The notes under the pieces are model-generated. The model was not told the DNA's origin. It worked only from the letters and a program-made list of their open reading frames with translations, and did no database searches. From Alphaproteobacteria bacterium (GTDB lineage Bacteria; Pseudomonadota; Alphaproteobacteria; Micavibrionales; Micavibrionaceae), in contig NVTV01000001.1 of NCBI GenBank assembly GCA_002401695.1, positions 532,483-596,482 on the forward strand: 64,000 bases of DNA, in the 5' to 3' direction. The translations under genes were made by a program, and so were the position numbers. Shown one piece after another: positions 35,508 through 45,025 of this stretch. Numbering within the stretch: the stretch's first letter is position 1; every line of letters starts with the position of its first letter.

Positions 35508-36707
35508 ATGAAAAAAACAAAACACATCTGGATCATCTTTTTAGTGACCGCCGTTACACTTGGGGCCGGTGTAAAATTCTATACCGACCAGCACAACGCC
35601 GTGGCGTCAGAGGAAGGCACACCTACCGCACCGCAAGCAATGGTTGTTGAGATAACACAAATTACGCCGCAAAACATTCAAATCTGGAAAAATTTCTCCG
35701 GTCACGTCGTCGCCGTTGATCACGCAGAAATCCGCCCACAAGTCAGCGGAAGAATAACGGAAATTCGTTTTGAGGACGGACAGACAGTGAAAAAGGCAGA
35801 CATACTTATTGTTATTGATCCCCGCCCCTATCAAGCCGCCCTTAATCAAGCAACAGCGGCATTAAATGTTGCAATAACACAGGCTAGCCTTGCGGAAAAA
35901 GAATATAAGAGAGCCAAAAAACTAATCAAAAGCGAGGCCATTTCTCAAGGGTTATTTGATGAACGCGCCAACAAACGCGGTTCTGCTATTGCAAACGTAA
36001 CAGGTGCCAAAGCCGCGGTTGAAAGCGCACAAATCAATCTGGATTACGCCTATATTAAAGCCCCGATTTCCGGCAAAGTCAGCCGCGCCGAAATCACGAA
36101 AGGCAACTTAATACAAACTGGGGCCAGCGCCCCACTCCTGACATCCATTGTGAATAATGAACGCGTATACGTCGATTTTGAAGTTGATGAACGCACATAT
36201 CTAGGCTCCGTCAAATCCAAAGCATCTGATAACAACACCAAAACACCCGTGCGTTTGGTGTTGTTGGATGGTGAATTAGAATATAACGGGGTCGTTGATA
36301 GTTTTGATAACCGTATCAACCCTTCATCCGGCACAATCCGCGCCCGCGCAATTTTTGAGAATAAAGACAAATTCCTTCTACCGGGTATGTCCGTTAGTAT
36401 TTTACTGGGTGACACAGGTAATCACAAAAAAATTCTGGTCTCCGAACGTGCGATAGGTACGGATCAGGATCGAAAGTTCGTCTATACCGTAAATGGTGAC
36501 AGCACAGCGAAATACCGCGAAGTGAAAATTGGCGAAAGCATTAATGGCCAACGCGTTATTCTTTCCGGTTTGAAAGAAGGCGAAAAAATCATCACGAGAG
36601 GCCTCGTGCGCATTCGTCCCGGCATGGCTGTTACGCCCCAAGAAAATAAAGATACCGCTGAACCACCCCCATCATCCGAAGATCACGCAGTAAGCGGAGA
36701 AGAGTAA
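35508..36707 (+). CDS. RND efflux periplasmic adaptor (MFP) subunit
   Basis: 399 residues from the ATG at 35508; a TTG four codons earlier is unlikely. An N-terminal membrane anchor/signal (HIWIIFLVTAVTLGAGV) is followed by the lipoyl/barrel-sandwich half (GHVVAVDHAEIRPQVSGRIT and ADILIVIDPRPYQAALNQA). An alpha hairpin (about 100-165), second lipoyl half (YAYIKAPISGKVSRAEIT) and beta-barrel domain follow. It bridges the inner-membrane pump and the outer-membrane channel. It is the first gene of a three-gene operon under the TetR operator. Confidence 0.95.
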   Translation: MKKTKHIWIIFLVTAVTLGAGVKFYTDQHNAVASEEGTPTAPQAMVVEITQITPQNIQIWKNFSGHVVAVDHAEIRPQVSGRITEIRFEDGQTVKKADILIVIDPRPYQAALNQATAALNVAITQASLAEKEYKRAKKLIKSEAISQGLFDERANKRGSAIANVTGAKAAVESAQINLDYAYIKAPISGKVSRAEITKGNLIQTGASAPLLTSIVNNERVYVDFEVDERTYLGSVKSKASDNNTKTPVRLVLLDGELEYNGVVDSFDNRINPSSGTIRARAIFENKDKFLLPGMSVSILLGDTGNHKKILVSERAIGTDQDRKFVYTVNGDSTAKYREVKIGESINGQRVILSGLKEGEKIITRGLVRIRPGMAVTPQENKDTAEPPPSSEDHAVSGEE

Positions 36708-36711
36708 TCTT

Positions 36712-39700
36712 ATGAATTTATCCAGCTATTTTATCGATCGGCCGATTTTTGCCGGAGTGCTGTCTTTCGTCATCTTTTTGTTTGGCGCGATCGCTATGTT
36801 CCAGTTGCCCATTTCGGAATATCCCGAAGTCTCTCCGCCATCGGTTCAGGTGAATGCCAGCTTTCCCGGTGCGAACCCGTCCGTAATTGCGGAAACGGTC
36901 GCAACACCATTGGAAGAACAAATCAGCGGCATTGAGAATTTGCTTTATATAAACTCTCTGGCCACCGCTGATGGGCGTTTATCGCTGACAATCACATTTG
37001 CCATTGGCACGGATGTCGATCTGGCACAACAATTGGTGCAAAACCGTGTATCACAGGCACTGCCGCGTTTACCAGAAGTCACCCGTGAATTGGGCGTAAC
37101 GGTTGTAAAAAGCTCCCCCGATCTGACGATGGTTGTTCATCTGACCTCCCCGAATGGGCGCTATGACATGCTTTACTTGCGCAACTATGCAACGCTGAAC
37201 ATAAAAGACCAGCTCGCAAAAATTCCAGGCGTTGGGCAAGTGCGTTTATTCGGCTCCGGAGATTATGCGATGCGCATTTGGCTTAATCCTGACCGGATTG
37301 CCGAGCGTGGCCTGAGCGCGAGTGAAGTAATCAACGCAATTCGTAGCCAGAATATCCAAGTTGCCGCAGGCGTTATTGGCGGCCCACCTTATGATGATAA
37401 AACCCAGATGCAATTATCTGTAAATGTTCAAGGACGTCTTTCCAGCCCCAAAGAATTTGAAGAAATTATTATCAAGCGCGATGAAAATGGCGTCATAACG
37501 CGCCTGAAAGATGTTGCCTCGGCAGAGCTAGGTGCACAAAGCTATTCCTTGCGCTCTATGCTGAATAATGAACCAGCCATTGCGATTCCGATCTTTGCCG
37601 CACCTGATGCCAACGCGTTAGAACTCTCCGCCAATGTACGCAAAACCATGGCCGAGCTTAAGAAAAACTTCCCCGAAGACCTTGATTACACCATTGTCTA
37701 CGACCCAACAGTCTTCGTGAAACACTCCATCATTTCCGTTATTCACACACTGATCGAGGCCGTTTTACTGGTGGTCTTGGTTGTGATTGTGTTCCTGCAA
37801 TCTTGGCGCGCCTCTATTATTCCGCTTCTGGCTGTGCCTGTTTCCATCGTGGGAACATTTGCCATCATGCTGCCACTTGGCTTCTCCATTAACGTACTCT
37901 CACTCTTCGGCCTTATCCTCGCCGTTGGTATCGTTGTGGATGATGCGATTGTGGTGGTGGAAAATGTCGAGCGCAATATTGAGGAGGGCAAAAAGCCCCG
38001 CGAGGCAACCATTCAGGCGATGAAAGAGGTCACAGGCCCCATCATCGCGACCTCTATGGTGATTGCTGGGGTCTTTATCCCCCTCGCCTTTATCAGTGGC
38101 CTAACGGGTATGTTCTATAAACAATTTGCCCTGACGATTGTGATTGCGACTTTCATCTCTACCCTGAATTCTCTTACACTCAGCCCCGCTATGGCGGCGT
38201 TGCTGCTTCGCCCGCGTGACGCGAAAAAAGACAAATTAACCCGCCTAATGGATTTCCTCTTTGGTTGGTTCTTTAACTTATTCAACAAATTCTTTGGCAA
38301 GAGCCAACGCGTCTACGCCAAAAGTGTCGGCATTGCCGGACGTCGTAAATTAATCATGATGGTGCTGTTTTCCGGCCTCGTTGGTGCAACCTATTTCAGC
38401 TTCGGCCTCGTGCCTTCCGGCTTTGTTCCAGCGCAAGATAAACAGTATTTGATCAGCTTTGCCCAACTGCCCCCCGGCGCAACATTAGAGCGCACCGAAG
38501 ATGTTATGCGGAAAATTGGCGACATCGCAATGGCGCAAGATGGTGTATCCAATGCAGTGCAGTTCCCCGGCCTATCGATCAATGGTTTTGTGAACTCTTC
38601 CAGCGCGGGCATCGTGTTTGTAACGCTGGATGATTTTGAAGATCGCACAACAGATGATTTGAGTGCAGGCGCAATCGCCGGACAGCTAAACCAGAAATTT
38701 GCCGCTATTGATGAAGCCTTCATTGCAATTTTCCCACCACCACCCGTGCGCGGATTAGGCACAACAGGCGGGTTCAAACTACAAATTCAAGATCGCGGAG
38801 ATCTAGGGTATGAGGCCCTTGATAACATTTTAAAGGACGTGACAGGTAAAGCCAATGCAGATCCTGCCCTCGTGGGTGTGTATTCCAATTATAATGTCAA
38901 TGTACCGCAGCTCTACGCAGATCTGGATCGAACCAAAGCACAACAACTTGGCCTGCCGATTGATGAAATTTTTCGCACCATGCAAATTTATCTGGGCTCT
39001 ATTTACGTGAATGATTTTAATCAATTTGGCCGTACATATCAGGTTATTGCACAAGCTGAAAAACAGTTCCGCTCAGAACCACAAGACATCTTACGACTGC
39101 AAACCAAGAATGCCGATGGACAGATGGTGCCTTTGGGCGCGGTCGTTGATGTACATGAATCCTTTGGGCCCGAAATTGCTTCGCGCTATAACGCTTTTCG
39201 TTCCGCCGATCTGAATGGTAATCCCGCGCCGGGATACTCCTCCGGTCAGGCACAAGCCGCCATTACCAAAATTCTGAATGAGGCGTTACCACAAGGGGTT
39301 GAATTTGAATGGACGGAACTGACCTATCAACAAATATTGGCAGGCAACACGGCGATATTTATTTTCCCACTCTGTATCTTTTTCGTCTTTCTGGTTTTGG
39401 CTGCACAGTATGAAAGCCTCACCTTGCCGCTTGCTGTGATTATGATTGTTCCGATGGGCATTTTATCGGCATTAATCGGTGTCTATCTCAGCCATGGCGA
39501 CAACAATATCTTTACGCAGATCAGCCTGTTCGTCCTCGCAGGGCTCGCCTGTAAAAATGCGATTTTGATTGTCGAGTTCTCGCGTGAGCTGGAGCGTAAA
39601 GGCCTAAGTCCATTAGAGGCCGCAGTGGAGGCCTCCCGCCTACGTCTGCGCCCGATCCTTATGACATCTTTTGCTTTCATCATGGGCGTGCTACCCTTGG

Positions 39701-39882
39701 TTCTCAGCCACGGTGCAGGTGCAGAAATGCGCCAAGCGATCGGTATCTCGGTGTTCTCCGGCATGCTGGGAGTAACCTTTTTCGGATTAATATTTACACC
39801 TGTGTTTTATGTCTTGCTTCGTGAATTCGAACTGAAAATCACAGGGCGCAACAAACAAGAAACAGTGACGGAGTCCAAATAA
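36712..39882 (+). CDS. RND multidrug efflux pump, HAE1 family inner-membrane subunit
   Basis: 1056 residues beginning NLSSYFIDRPIFAGVLSFVI, with twelve predicted membrane helices and two large periplasmic loops. The TM4 proton-relay motif VGIVVDDAIVVVENVERN and the second-half GLACKNAILIVEFSREL are present. Overall it resembles the MexF/BepE type of exporter for hydrophobic drugs. It starts 4 bases after the adaptor stop and overlaps the outer-membrane gene by one base. Confidence 0.96.
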   Translation: MNLSSYFIDRPIFAGVLSFVIFLFGAIAMFQLPISEYPEVSPPSVQVNASFPGANPSVIAETVATPLEEQISGIENLLYINSLATADGRLSLTITFAIGTDVDLAQQLVQNRVSQALPRLPEVTRELGVTVVKSSPDLTMVVHLTSPNGRYDMLYLRNYATLNIKDQLAKIPGVGQVRLFGSGDYAMRIWLNPDRIAERGLSASEVINAIRSQNIQVAAGVIGGPPYDDKTQMQLSVNVQGRLSSPKEFEEIIIKRDENGVITRLKDVASAELGAQSYSLRSMLNNEPAIAIPIFAAPDANALELSANVRKTMAELKKNFPEDLDYTIVYDPTVFVKHSIISVIHTLIEAVLLVVLVVIVFLQSWRASIIPLLAVPVSIVGTFAIMLPLGFSINVLSLFGLILAVGIVVDDAIVVVENVERNIEEGKKPREATIQAMKEVTGPIIATSMVIAGVFIPLAFISGLTGMFYKQFALTIVIATFISTLNSLTLSPAMAALLLRPRDAKKDKLTRLMDFLFGWFFNLFNKFFGKSQRVYAKSVGIAGRRKLIMMVLFSGLVGATYFSFGLVPSGFVPAQDKQYLISFAQLPPGATLERTEDVMRKIGDIAMAQDGVSNAVQFPGLSINGFVNSSSAGIVFVTLDDFEDRTTDDLSAGAIAGQLNQKFAAIDEAFIAIFPPPPVRGLGTTGGFKLQIQDRGDLGYEALDNILKDVTGKANADPALVGVYSNYNVNVPQLYADLDRTKAQQLGLPIDEIFRTMQIYLGSIYVNDFNQFGRTYQVIAQAEKQFRSEPQDILRLQTKNADGQMVPLGAVVDVHESFGPEIASRYNAFRSADLNGNPAPGYSSGQAQAAITKILNEALPQGVEFEWTELTYQQILAGNTAIFIFPLCIFFVFLVLAAQYESLTLPLAVIMIVPMGILSALIGVYLSHGDNNIFTQISLFVLAGLACKNAILIVEFSRELERKGLSPLEAAVEASRLRLRPILMTSFAFIMGVLPLVLSHGAGAEMRQAIGISVFSGMLGVTFFGLIFTPVFYVLLREFELKITGRNKQETVTESK

Positions 39883-41240
39883 TGAAGAAATATATCCTAT
39901 TGCCGTCCTGTGTGATCTTGAGTGCCTGCGTTTCTGATGGCCTTGACGTTTCCAAGCCGACCGAACCGCTAAACTGGACAGCAAAAAACAGTGAAATAGC
40001 ACAATCAGTTAATGCAATCTATCTGCAAGGCTGGTGGAAACAATTCAAAGACCCGACGCTTAACGCTTTGGTCGCTCAAGCCCTAGAAAACAGCCCTGAT
40101 CGCTTGATCGCCGAAGCAAAAATTGCCGAAGCGCGCGGCCTAAGACGCTCTTCCAGATCATCCCTATTCCCACAAATTGGCATATCCGGCTCTAACGGTC
40201 GTGCGGATACAGGCGCAAGTAGTGCATCATCTTATTCTTTTTATGACGCCAAATTTGATGCCTCTTTCGAAATTGATGTTTTTGGAAAAAACCGTAAGGA
40301 ATTTTCAGCCAGCGATTCAAATCTGAAAGCTGCGCAAGCCCGTTATCACGACGTCAGCTTAACCCTCATTGCTGAAATCGTACGCACCTATATTGATTTC
40401 AGAGCGGCACAAAATCAAACGCGCATTGCAGCGAAAAACCTGAATTCACAGGCAAGAACCCTGAAACTGATTGGCGACCTTAATCGTCTGGGCGAAGCAC
40501 CAAAGCTGGATGTTGAGCGCGCTGAAACGCTTGTGAACACCACGCGCGCATCCCTACCTGAGTTTAAGCGCCAAACCGAGAATGCCCGCCTACGCCTCAG
40601 CGTCTTAACGGGAGGCTTGCCGGAAAATATATTGCCTATGTTAGTCGCTCACGCAGAAATACCGGGAGGCAATATAGAGCCCGTTTTAATGACCCCCGCG
40701 CAAGTTCTGGCCTTGCGTCCGGATATTCAGGCCGCAGCCGCTGATTTAGCAGCAAACACCTCTCTGGCAGAAGCCGCCACGGCAGATATATTCCCAAACT
40801 TTACATTAAGCGGATTTTACGGCATTGCCGACAATGCACTGGCTAGTTCTGTCACGCCATGGAACATTGCCTTTGGTGCAGCGGTTTCCTTGCTTGATTT
40901 TGGCCGCATAGAGGGTCGCATTGATGCGGCGCGCGCGCGCGAAAAACAAGCCTTCGAACAATACCGTAAAGCCGTCTTAAATGCCGTCACCGAGGTTGAA
41001 ACAGCCTTTAGCGATTACGCACATATCAATGAACAACACGTATCCCTACGCAAAGCATATCTCAGCGCGGATAAAGCACTAGAGCTTTCCCAAACCTTAT
41101 ATAAAGAAGGCGAGATATCGTTTCTGGACGTGTTGGATGCCCAACGCAGCGCAAATAAGGCCGAAGCAGCCATGGTATCCGCCACAGCCACACAAGCCGA
41201 AAGCCTCACACGATTATTTAAGTCTTTGGGTGTTTATTGA
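39882..41240 (+). CDS. Outer-membrane efflux lipoprotein (NodT/TolC family)
   Basis: 452 residues with a lipoprotein signal (CVILSAC, lipobox Cys16). Two OEP repeats follow: a first half with NALVAQALENSPDRLIAEAKIAEARG and a second with ALRPDIQAAAADLAANTSLAEAATADIFPNFTLSG. It forms the outer-membrane channel of the tripartite pump. The start ATG overlaps the pump stop (TAATG). Confidence 0.95.
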   Translation: MKKYILLPSCVILSACVSDGLDVSKPTEPLNWTAKNSEIAQSVNAIYLQGWWKQFKDPTLNALVAQALENSPDRLIAEAKIAEARGLRRSSRSSLFPQIGISGSNGRADTGASSASSYSFYDAKFDASFEIDVFGKNRKEFSASDSNLKAAQARYHDVSLTLIAEIVRTYIDFRAAQNQTRIAAKNLNSQARTLKLIGDLNRLGEAPKLDVERAETLVNTTRASLPEFKRQTENARLRLSVLTGGLPENILPMLVAHAEIPGGNIEPVLMTPAQVLALRPDIQAAAADLAANTSLAEAATADIFPNFTLSGFYGIADNALASSVTPWNIAFGAAVSLLDFGRIEGRIDAARAREKQAFEQYRKAVLNAVTEVETAFSDYAHINEQHVSLRKAYLSADKALELSQTLYKEGEISFLDVLDAQRSANKAEAAMVSATATQAESLTRLFKSLGVY

Positions 41241-41260
41241 AATTATACCCTACTTACTTT

Positions 41261-41292
41261 CGCAGATAAATCAGCATTGGTCTAATAGCACT
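41261..41292 (+). repeat. Dispersed IS6-associated motif, copy C (weak)
   Basis: CGCAGATAAATCAGCATTGG, then TCTAATAGCACT. It is the most decayed copy, resembling AGCATTAGTCTAACAGCACT of copy B, just after the efflux operon. Confidence 0.35.
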
Positions 41293-41338
41293 AAAATATC
41301 TATTGCAAAATAACTGATGTTAATTTACCTTGCTCTCT

Positions 41339-41364
41339 AATGTTACATTATAACATTGCAATGT
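41339..41364. promoter_or_regulatory. Zur-box-like operator
   Basis: AATGTTACATTATAACATT has 7-base arms AATGTTA/TAACATT with a 5-base spacer, very close to the proteobacterial Zur box core. A second perfect palindrome ACATTGCAATGT overlaps it (41353-41364). It lies about 110 bases upstream of the ABC ATPase gene. Confidence 0.6.
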
Positions 41365-41470
41365 AGAGACTTTGGGCTGTCTGTCAATATTAGCTAGGCT
41401 CAAAAACTTTCATTTTCAAGTCACAAGATTACATTGCGATACTGGCTAAAAACTGAAGAAACCAATAACC

Positions 41471-42091
41471 ATGTTCAATCTAAAACACATTCGTCACACA
41501 TACATACCCAATCATGATGTTTTATCCAAAGATATACGTATCGAACGCGGCGAACACCTACTGCTGTTAGGGCCATCAGGATGCGGTAAGACAACTCTGT
41601 TGAACATTATGGCGACTTTGCTGCCACTCGAAAGCGGAGAAATAACTTTCGATAACAAAGATTATTCCAGTTTATCTCAGGCACAAAAAGATACGATGAG
41701 AGCAGAAAATTTTGGATTTATTTTCCAACGTCATCATCTTATCGGCCATTTAAATGTCGTACAAAACATCGCGGTTACTCAAACACGAAAAGATCCCGCT
41801 TATATCAAAGCGCTTATTCGCACCATAGGCCTTGAGGGAAAAGAAAAGCAAAAAGCACGCGACTTAAGCGTCGGGGAAGCGCAGCGCGTTGCGATTGCTC
41901 GGGCGCTGGCAAACAGACCAAATGTTATTTTTGCAGATGAACCGACCTCTGCCTTGGACGATAGCAACACGCAAAATATTATTGACCTTATCTTCGATCA
42001 AGCAAAAGCAACGAACGCCACAATCATTGCCGCCACACATGACGCGCGCATTAAATCACGTTTTAATAATATTCTGGAGATGTCCGCATGA
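41471..42091 (+). CDS. ABC transporter ATP-binding protein (LolD/MacB type)
   Basis: 206 residues. Walker A GPSGCGKTTL, Q-loop FIFQRHHLIGHLNVVQN, signature LSVGEAQRVAIARALANRP, Walker B VIFADEPTSALD and H-loop ATHD are all present. It energises the FtsX-type permease encoded next (4-base overlap). The type belongs to mechanotransmission ABC systems rather than classic importers. A Zur-box-like site precedes the operon. Confidence 0.93.
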   Translation: MFNLKHIRHTYIPNHDVLSKDIRIERGEHLLLLGPSGCGKTTLLNIMATLLPLESGEITFDNKDYSSLSQAQKDTMRAENFGFIFQRHHLIGHLNVVQNIAVTQTRKDPAYIKALIRTIGLEGKEKQKARDLSVGEAQRVAIARALANRPNVIFADEPTSALDDSNTQNIIDLIFDQAKATNATIIAATHDARIKSRFNNILEMSA

Positions 42092-43461
42092 AAGACATAA
42101 CGCTTATTACATCTTCGTTAAAATCCAGATGGTTGAACAGTGCATTATCAGTACTGTTAACTGCTTTCGGTGTAACTCTTGCCGTCATTATCTTACAGTT
42201 CGGTCACCACATCCACAATCGTATGAGCAATGATGGCAAAGGCATTGATATCGTTGTAGGAGCAAAAGGTAGCCCGCTCCAGCTTATTTTATCGTCCGTG
42301 TACCATATCGACATACCAACCGGAAATATCGCATACAAGGATGCAAAAAAATGGATGAAGCATCCAAAGGTGAAAACCGCTATCCCATTGGCACTAGGCG
42401 ATAATTGGAAAGGGTATAGAATTGTTGGTACAACGCCAGATTATATGACCCATTATAATGCGGATATATCAAAAGGCCGTCATTGGAACAAATCATTCGA
42501 AGTGGTTATCGGCGCAGATATTCCGTTAGGTTTGGGCAAAGAAATTTCAGGAGCACATGGGCTCTCGCAAGGCGGACACATCCATGAAAATGAGCACTAT
42601 ACCGTAGTCGGCAGACTATCCAAGACAGGCAGTGTTTTAGACAGGCTTATCCTAACATCATTGGATTCTGTGCTAGAGATTCACGGTCTGGAAGCTGTAG
42701 AATCTCATGATCTGGATCATGAAGAAACGCCTCATGAAGGACACGACCATACAGCGCGCCATAAAGAAGAAAAACACGAAGATCATGAAGAACACGAAGA
42801 TCATCATAATCATGGGGGACATGATGACCATGAAGATCATGACGGCGATAAGCACGAAGATCACAAAGATGATGACCATAAAGGCCACGACCACGAACAA
42901 CACGAAGAGGCTGGAGAACCTGAGATTACCGCCCTACTGTTAACAACGCGCTCTCCTATTGCGAATATGAACTTACCGCGCATCATTAATCGTGACACGG
43001 CATTACAAGCCGCAAATCCTGCACTGGAAATGGCGCGCTTAACATCTATGTTGGGGCTTGGAGCGAAAACATTTTCGGCACTTTCTGCATTACTTATCAC
43101 CATAGCCGCACTTAATATCTTTGCCGGGCTTGCAGGAAGCCTTGAAAACAGAATGGGTGATCTTGCTGTTCTAAGGGCCATAGGCTATTCCCAAAAACGC
43201 ATTTTTAAGATCATTGTAACCGAAGGAATGGTCATCGTTATAATAGGCCTAATTTTAGGGCTGATTTTTGGTATGTACGGTTTTATGACGCTCACAAATA
43301 TTCTCAACCCACTTGCAGCAAGTAGCGCTAAACTCCAAATGACAAACGAGATAATTTGGATTATAATTTCCGTTACCTTGGCTGGGTTCTTGGCCTCAGC
43401 GCTACCGGCAATACGCGCATCTAGAGTGAATATTGCAAAACAACTTACAAGAGCAAACTAA
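42088..43461 (+). CDS. FtsX/MacB-type ABC permease with a His-rich periplasmic insertion
   Basis: 457 residues. One N-terminal membrane helix (LSVLLTAFGVTLAVIIL) is followed by a MacB-type periplasmic domain (GKGIDIVVGAKGSPLQLILSS), then three C-terminal helices (FtsX fold, ending ASRVNIAKQL). Residues about 207-274 form an Asp/Glu/His stretch with about 21 histidines, typical of zinc or other metal binding. In the Zur-regulated zinc systems of Pseudomonas (PA4063-PA4066) and Vibrio (Zrg), similar ABC genes sit with a DUF3299 gene, as here. A role in zinc handling is inferred from this and the Zur-like box. Confidence 0.9.
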   Translation: MKDITLITSSLKSRWLNSALSVLLTAFGVTLAVIILQFGHHIHNRMSNDGKGIDIVVGAKGSPLQLILSSVYHIDIPTGNIAYKDAKKWMKHPKVKTAIPLALGDNWKGYRIVGTTPDYMTHYNADISKGRHWNKSFEVVIGADIPLGLGKEISGAHGLSQGGHIHENEHYTVVGRLSKTGSVLDRLILTSLDSVLEIHGLEAVESHDLDHEETPHEGHDHTARHKEEKHEDHEEHEDHHNHGGHDDHEDHDGDKHEDHKDDDHKGHDHEQHEEAGEPEITALLLTTRSPIANMNLPRIINRDTALQAANPALEMARLTSMLGLGAKTFSALSALLITIAALNIFAGLAGSLENRMGDLAVLRAIGYSQKRIFKIIVTEGMVIVIIGLILGLIFGMYGFMTLTNILNPLAASSAKLQMTNEIIWIIISVTLAGFLASALPAIRASRVNIAKQLTRAN

Positions 43462-43464
43462 AGA

Positions 43465-44094
43465 ATGCGCGTGGCTATGAAAACAACAGGAAAGCTTTTA
43501 GTGAAAACACTTTTTACACTTCTCGTTCTCGGTATATTCAGTCTGCCCTTTATAACAGGACAATTAAAAGACTCAGGTAATCCATTATCACGCAAAAAAG
43601 CAACGGAGCTGGACACCGCTACTGTAACAATACTCGAAGACACACAAATTATCGAACCACCTCAAGCGGATATACTTGAAAGTATCCCCCAATTTGTGAC
43701 CACCCCAGAAGGAGGAACATCTTGGAATGTCTTTGGTGAAACCATAGAACATGAATACACTTACAAAGAAGATGATGAATATGATTATGTCGGTGTCAGG
43801 CCAGAATTTTCAGAAAAACTTAAGAAACTTGATGGGCAAACAGTAATTGTCCAAGGATATATGTTCCCACTCGGCCAAGGTGAAGAACAACCACGGTTTT
43901 TACTCGGCCCTTTTCCACTTAGTTGCCCATATCATTACCATGTCCCACCCAAGTTACTTCTTGAAGTCCATGCAGAAACACCAGTCAAATTTTCATATGA
44001 CGCTGTTAACATACAAGGAATATTAGAACTGGTTCCAAATGACGATGAATATAATGTATTTTACCGTTTAAGAAATGCGGGCGTTTTGCAATAA
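43465..44094 (+). CDS. DUF3299 family exported protein
   Basis: 209 residues with an N-terminal signal/anchor (LVKTLFTLLVLGIFSLPFITG). The DUF3299 region includes LDGQTVIVQGYMFPLGQGEE and the GPFPLSCPYHYHVPPKLLLEV segment with Cys and two His, a possible metal site. The family is usually found with the ABC pair encoded just upstream (3-base gap). An ATG at 43477 is an alternative start. Function unproven; periplasmic metal chaperone is one possibility. Confidence 0.88.
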   Translation: MRVAMKTTGKLLVKTLFTLLVLGIFSLPFITGQLKDSGNPLSRKKATELDTATVTILEDTQIIEPPQADILESIPQFVTTPEGGTSWNVFGETIEHEYTYKEDDEYDYVGVRPEFSEKLKKLDGQTVIVQGYMFPLGQGEEQPRFLLGPFPLSCPYHYHVPPKLLLEVHAETPVKFSYDAVNIQGILELVPNDDEYNVFYRLRNAGVLQ

Positions 44095-44178
44095 ACTATA
44101 ACGGCGTTTAAAACGATCATATCAAATTAACTTGAGGCATTTTCCAGATACGCAATATTCCTCCTAAATGTCACATCA

Positions 44179-44240
44179 AAAAATTTCAAAATCAGCCCTG
44201 AAATCACCACAAATAAATTAACGTTTATCTGACAAGCCCC
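44179..44240 (+). pseudogene. IS6 transposase N-terminal scrap plus dispersed motif copy D
   Basis: AAATTTCAAAATCAGCCCTG encodes KNFKISPEI, matching KYFKTSPEI at 34052-34078. It is followed at once by TTAACGTTTATCTGACAAGC, a form of the dispersed motif. No intact frame. Confidence 0.5.
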
Positions 44241-44310
44241 TTATACTTGGCTATGAGTGGTAATATGACTAAATTGGCAGTGTCGCAAACACAACTCCTT
44301 TCAGTGTAAT

Positions 44311-44652
44311 TTATTCTGAGAATTGCTCAAAAGCTCTTAATGCATCTGCGGCATACATCAGGGCAGGACCACCGCCCATATAAACGCACATGACCATAAC
44401 TTCGGCAATTTCTTCTTTTGTTGCCCCTAAATCTTTAAGCGCTTTAGCGTGAAAACCAATACAGCCATCGCATCGTTGCGTTATACCAATTGCTAAAGCT
44501 ATTAACTCTTTGGTCTTTTTATCAAGCGCGCCATCAGCTGTGGCAGCTTTTGCCATAGTATAAAAACCATCCATTGCCTCAGGTGCGGCCTTCTTTAAAA
44601 CGCCGACATATTCAGATATATCTTGTGTTATTTCTTTGTAATCTTTTGTCAT
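44311..44652 (-). CDS. AhpD-like carboxymuconolactone decarboxylase family protein
   Basis: 113 residues from the ATG at 44652 (AAGGAAAAAATA upstream). The redox motif Cys61-x-x-Cys64 with His68 (QRCDGCIGFHAKAL) is the AhpD-type active site. Such proteins act as peroxidase partners or disulfide reductases. It is divergent from the ArsR-type regulator with a 70-base gap, so both may respond to the same sulfur or oxidative signal. Confidence 0.9.
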   Translation of the reverse strand: MTKDYKEITQDISEYVGVLKKAAPEAMDGFYTMAKAATADGALDKKTKELIALAIGITQRCDGCIGFHAKALKDLGATKEEIAEVMVMCVYMGGGPALMYAADALRAFEQFSE

Positions 44653-44722
44653 TATTTTTTCCTTCTTCAATTTACTATATTATGATATGATAAAAACATA
44701 AATTGTAAAGAGGTAAATTTTA

Positions 44723-45025
44723 ATGAAAGATATGCAGGAGAATGCCAATATTGTAGCCAATTTTTTAAAAGGCTTGGCAAATCCACATAGACTTTTAATT
44801 TTATGTGAACTAGCAACAGGAGAAAAAAATGTTAGTGAATTGATTGATGCGACCAGTATGGCACAAACATCAATGTCGCAGCATTTATCAAAGCTAAAAG
44901 AAGAAAATATTGTGGTTTTCAGGAGAGAGCATAGAACGCTTTTCTACTCAATAGATAACGATGCTGTTTTAAAAATAATGGATGTTTTGTATCACGAGTT
45001 TTGCGAAAAAGGAGACGATAAATGA
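44723..45025 (+). CDS. ArsR-family repressor of the SqrR/BigR (YgaV) persulfide-sensing type
   Basis: 100 residues with winged helix ELIDATSMAQTSMSQHLSKLKEENIVVFRREHRTLFYSI. Two cysteines, Cys28 (LLILCELA) and Cys94 (YHEFCEKG), are 66 residues apart, the same spacing as the sensing pair of SqrR (41/107) and BigR (42/108). It overlaps a YgaP-like rhodanese gene by 4 bases, as E. coli ygaV precedes ygaP. It should derepress on formation of a per- or polysulfide bridge. Confidence 0.9.
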   Translation: MKDMQENANIVANFLKGLANPHRLLILCELATGEKNVSELIDATSMAQTSMSQHLSKLKEENIVVFRREHRTLFYSIDNDAVLKIMDVLYHEFCEKGDDK

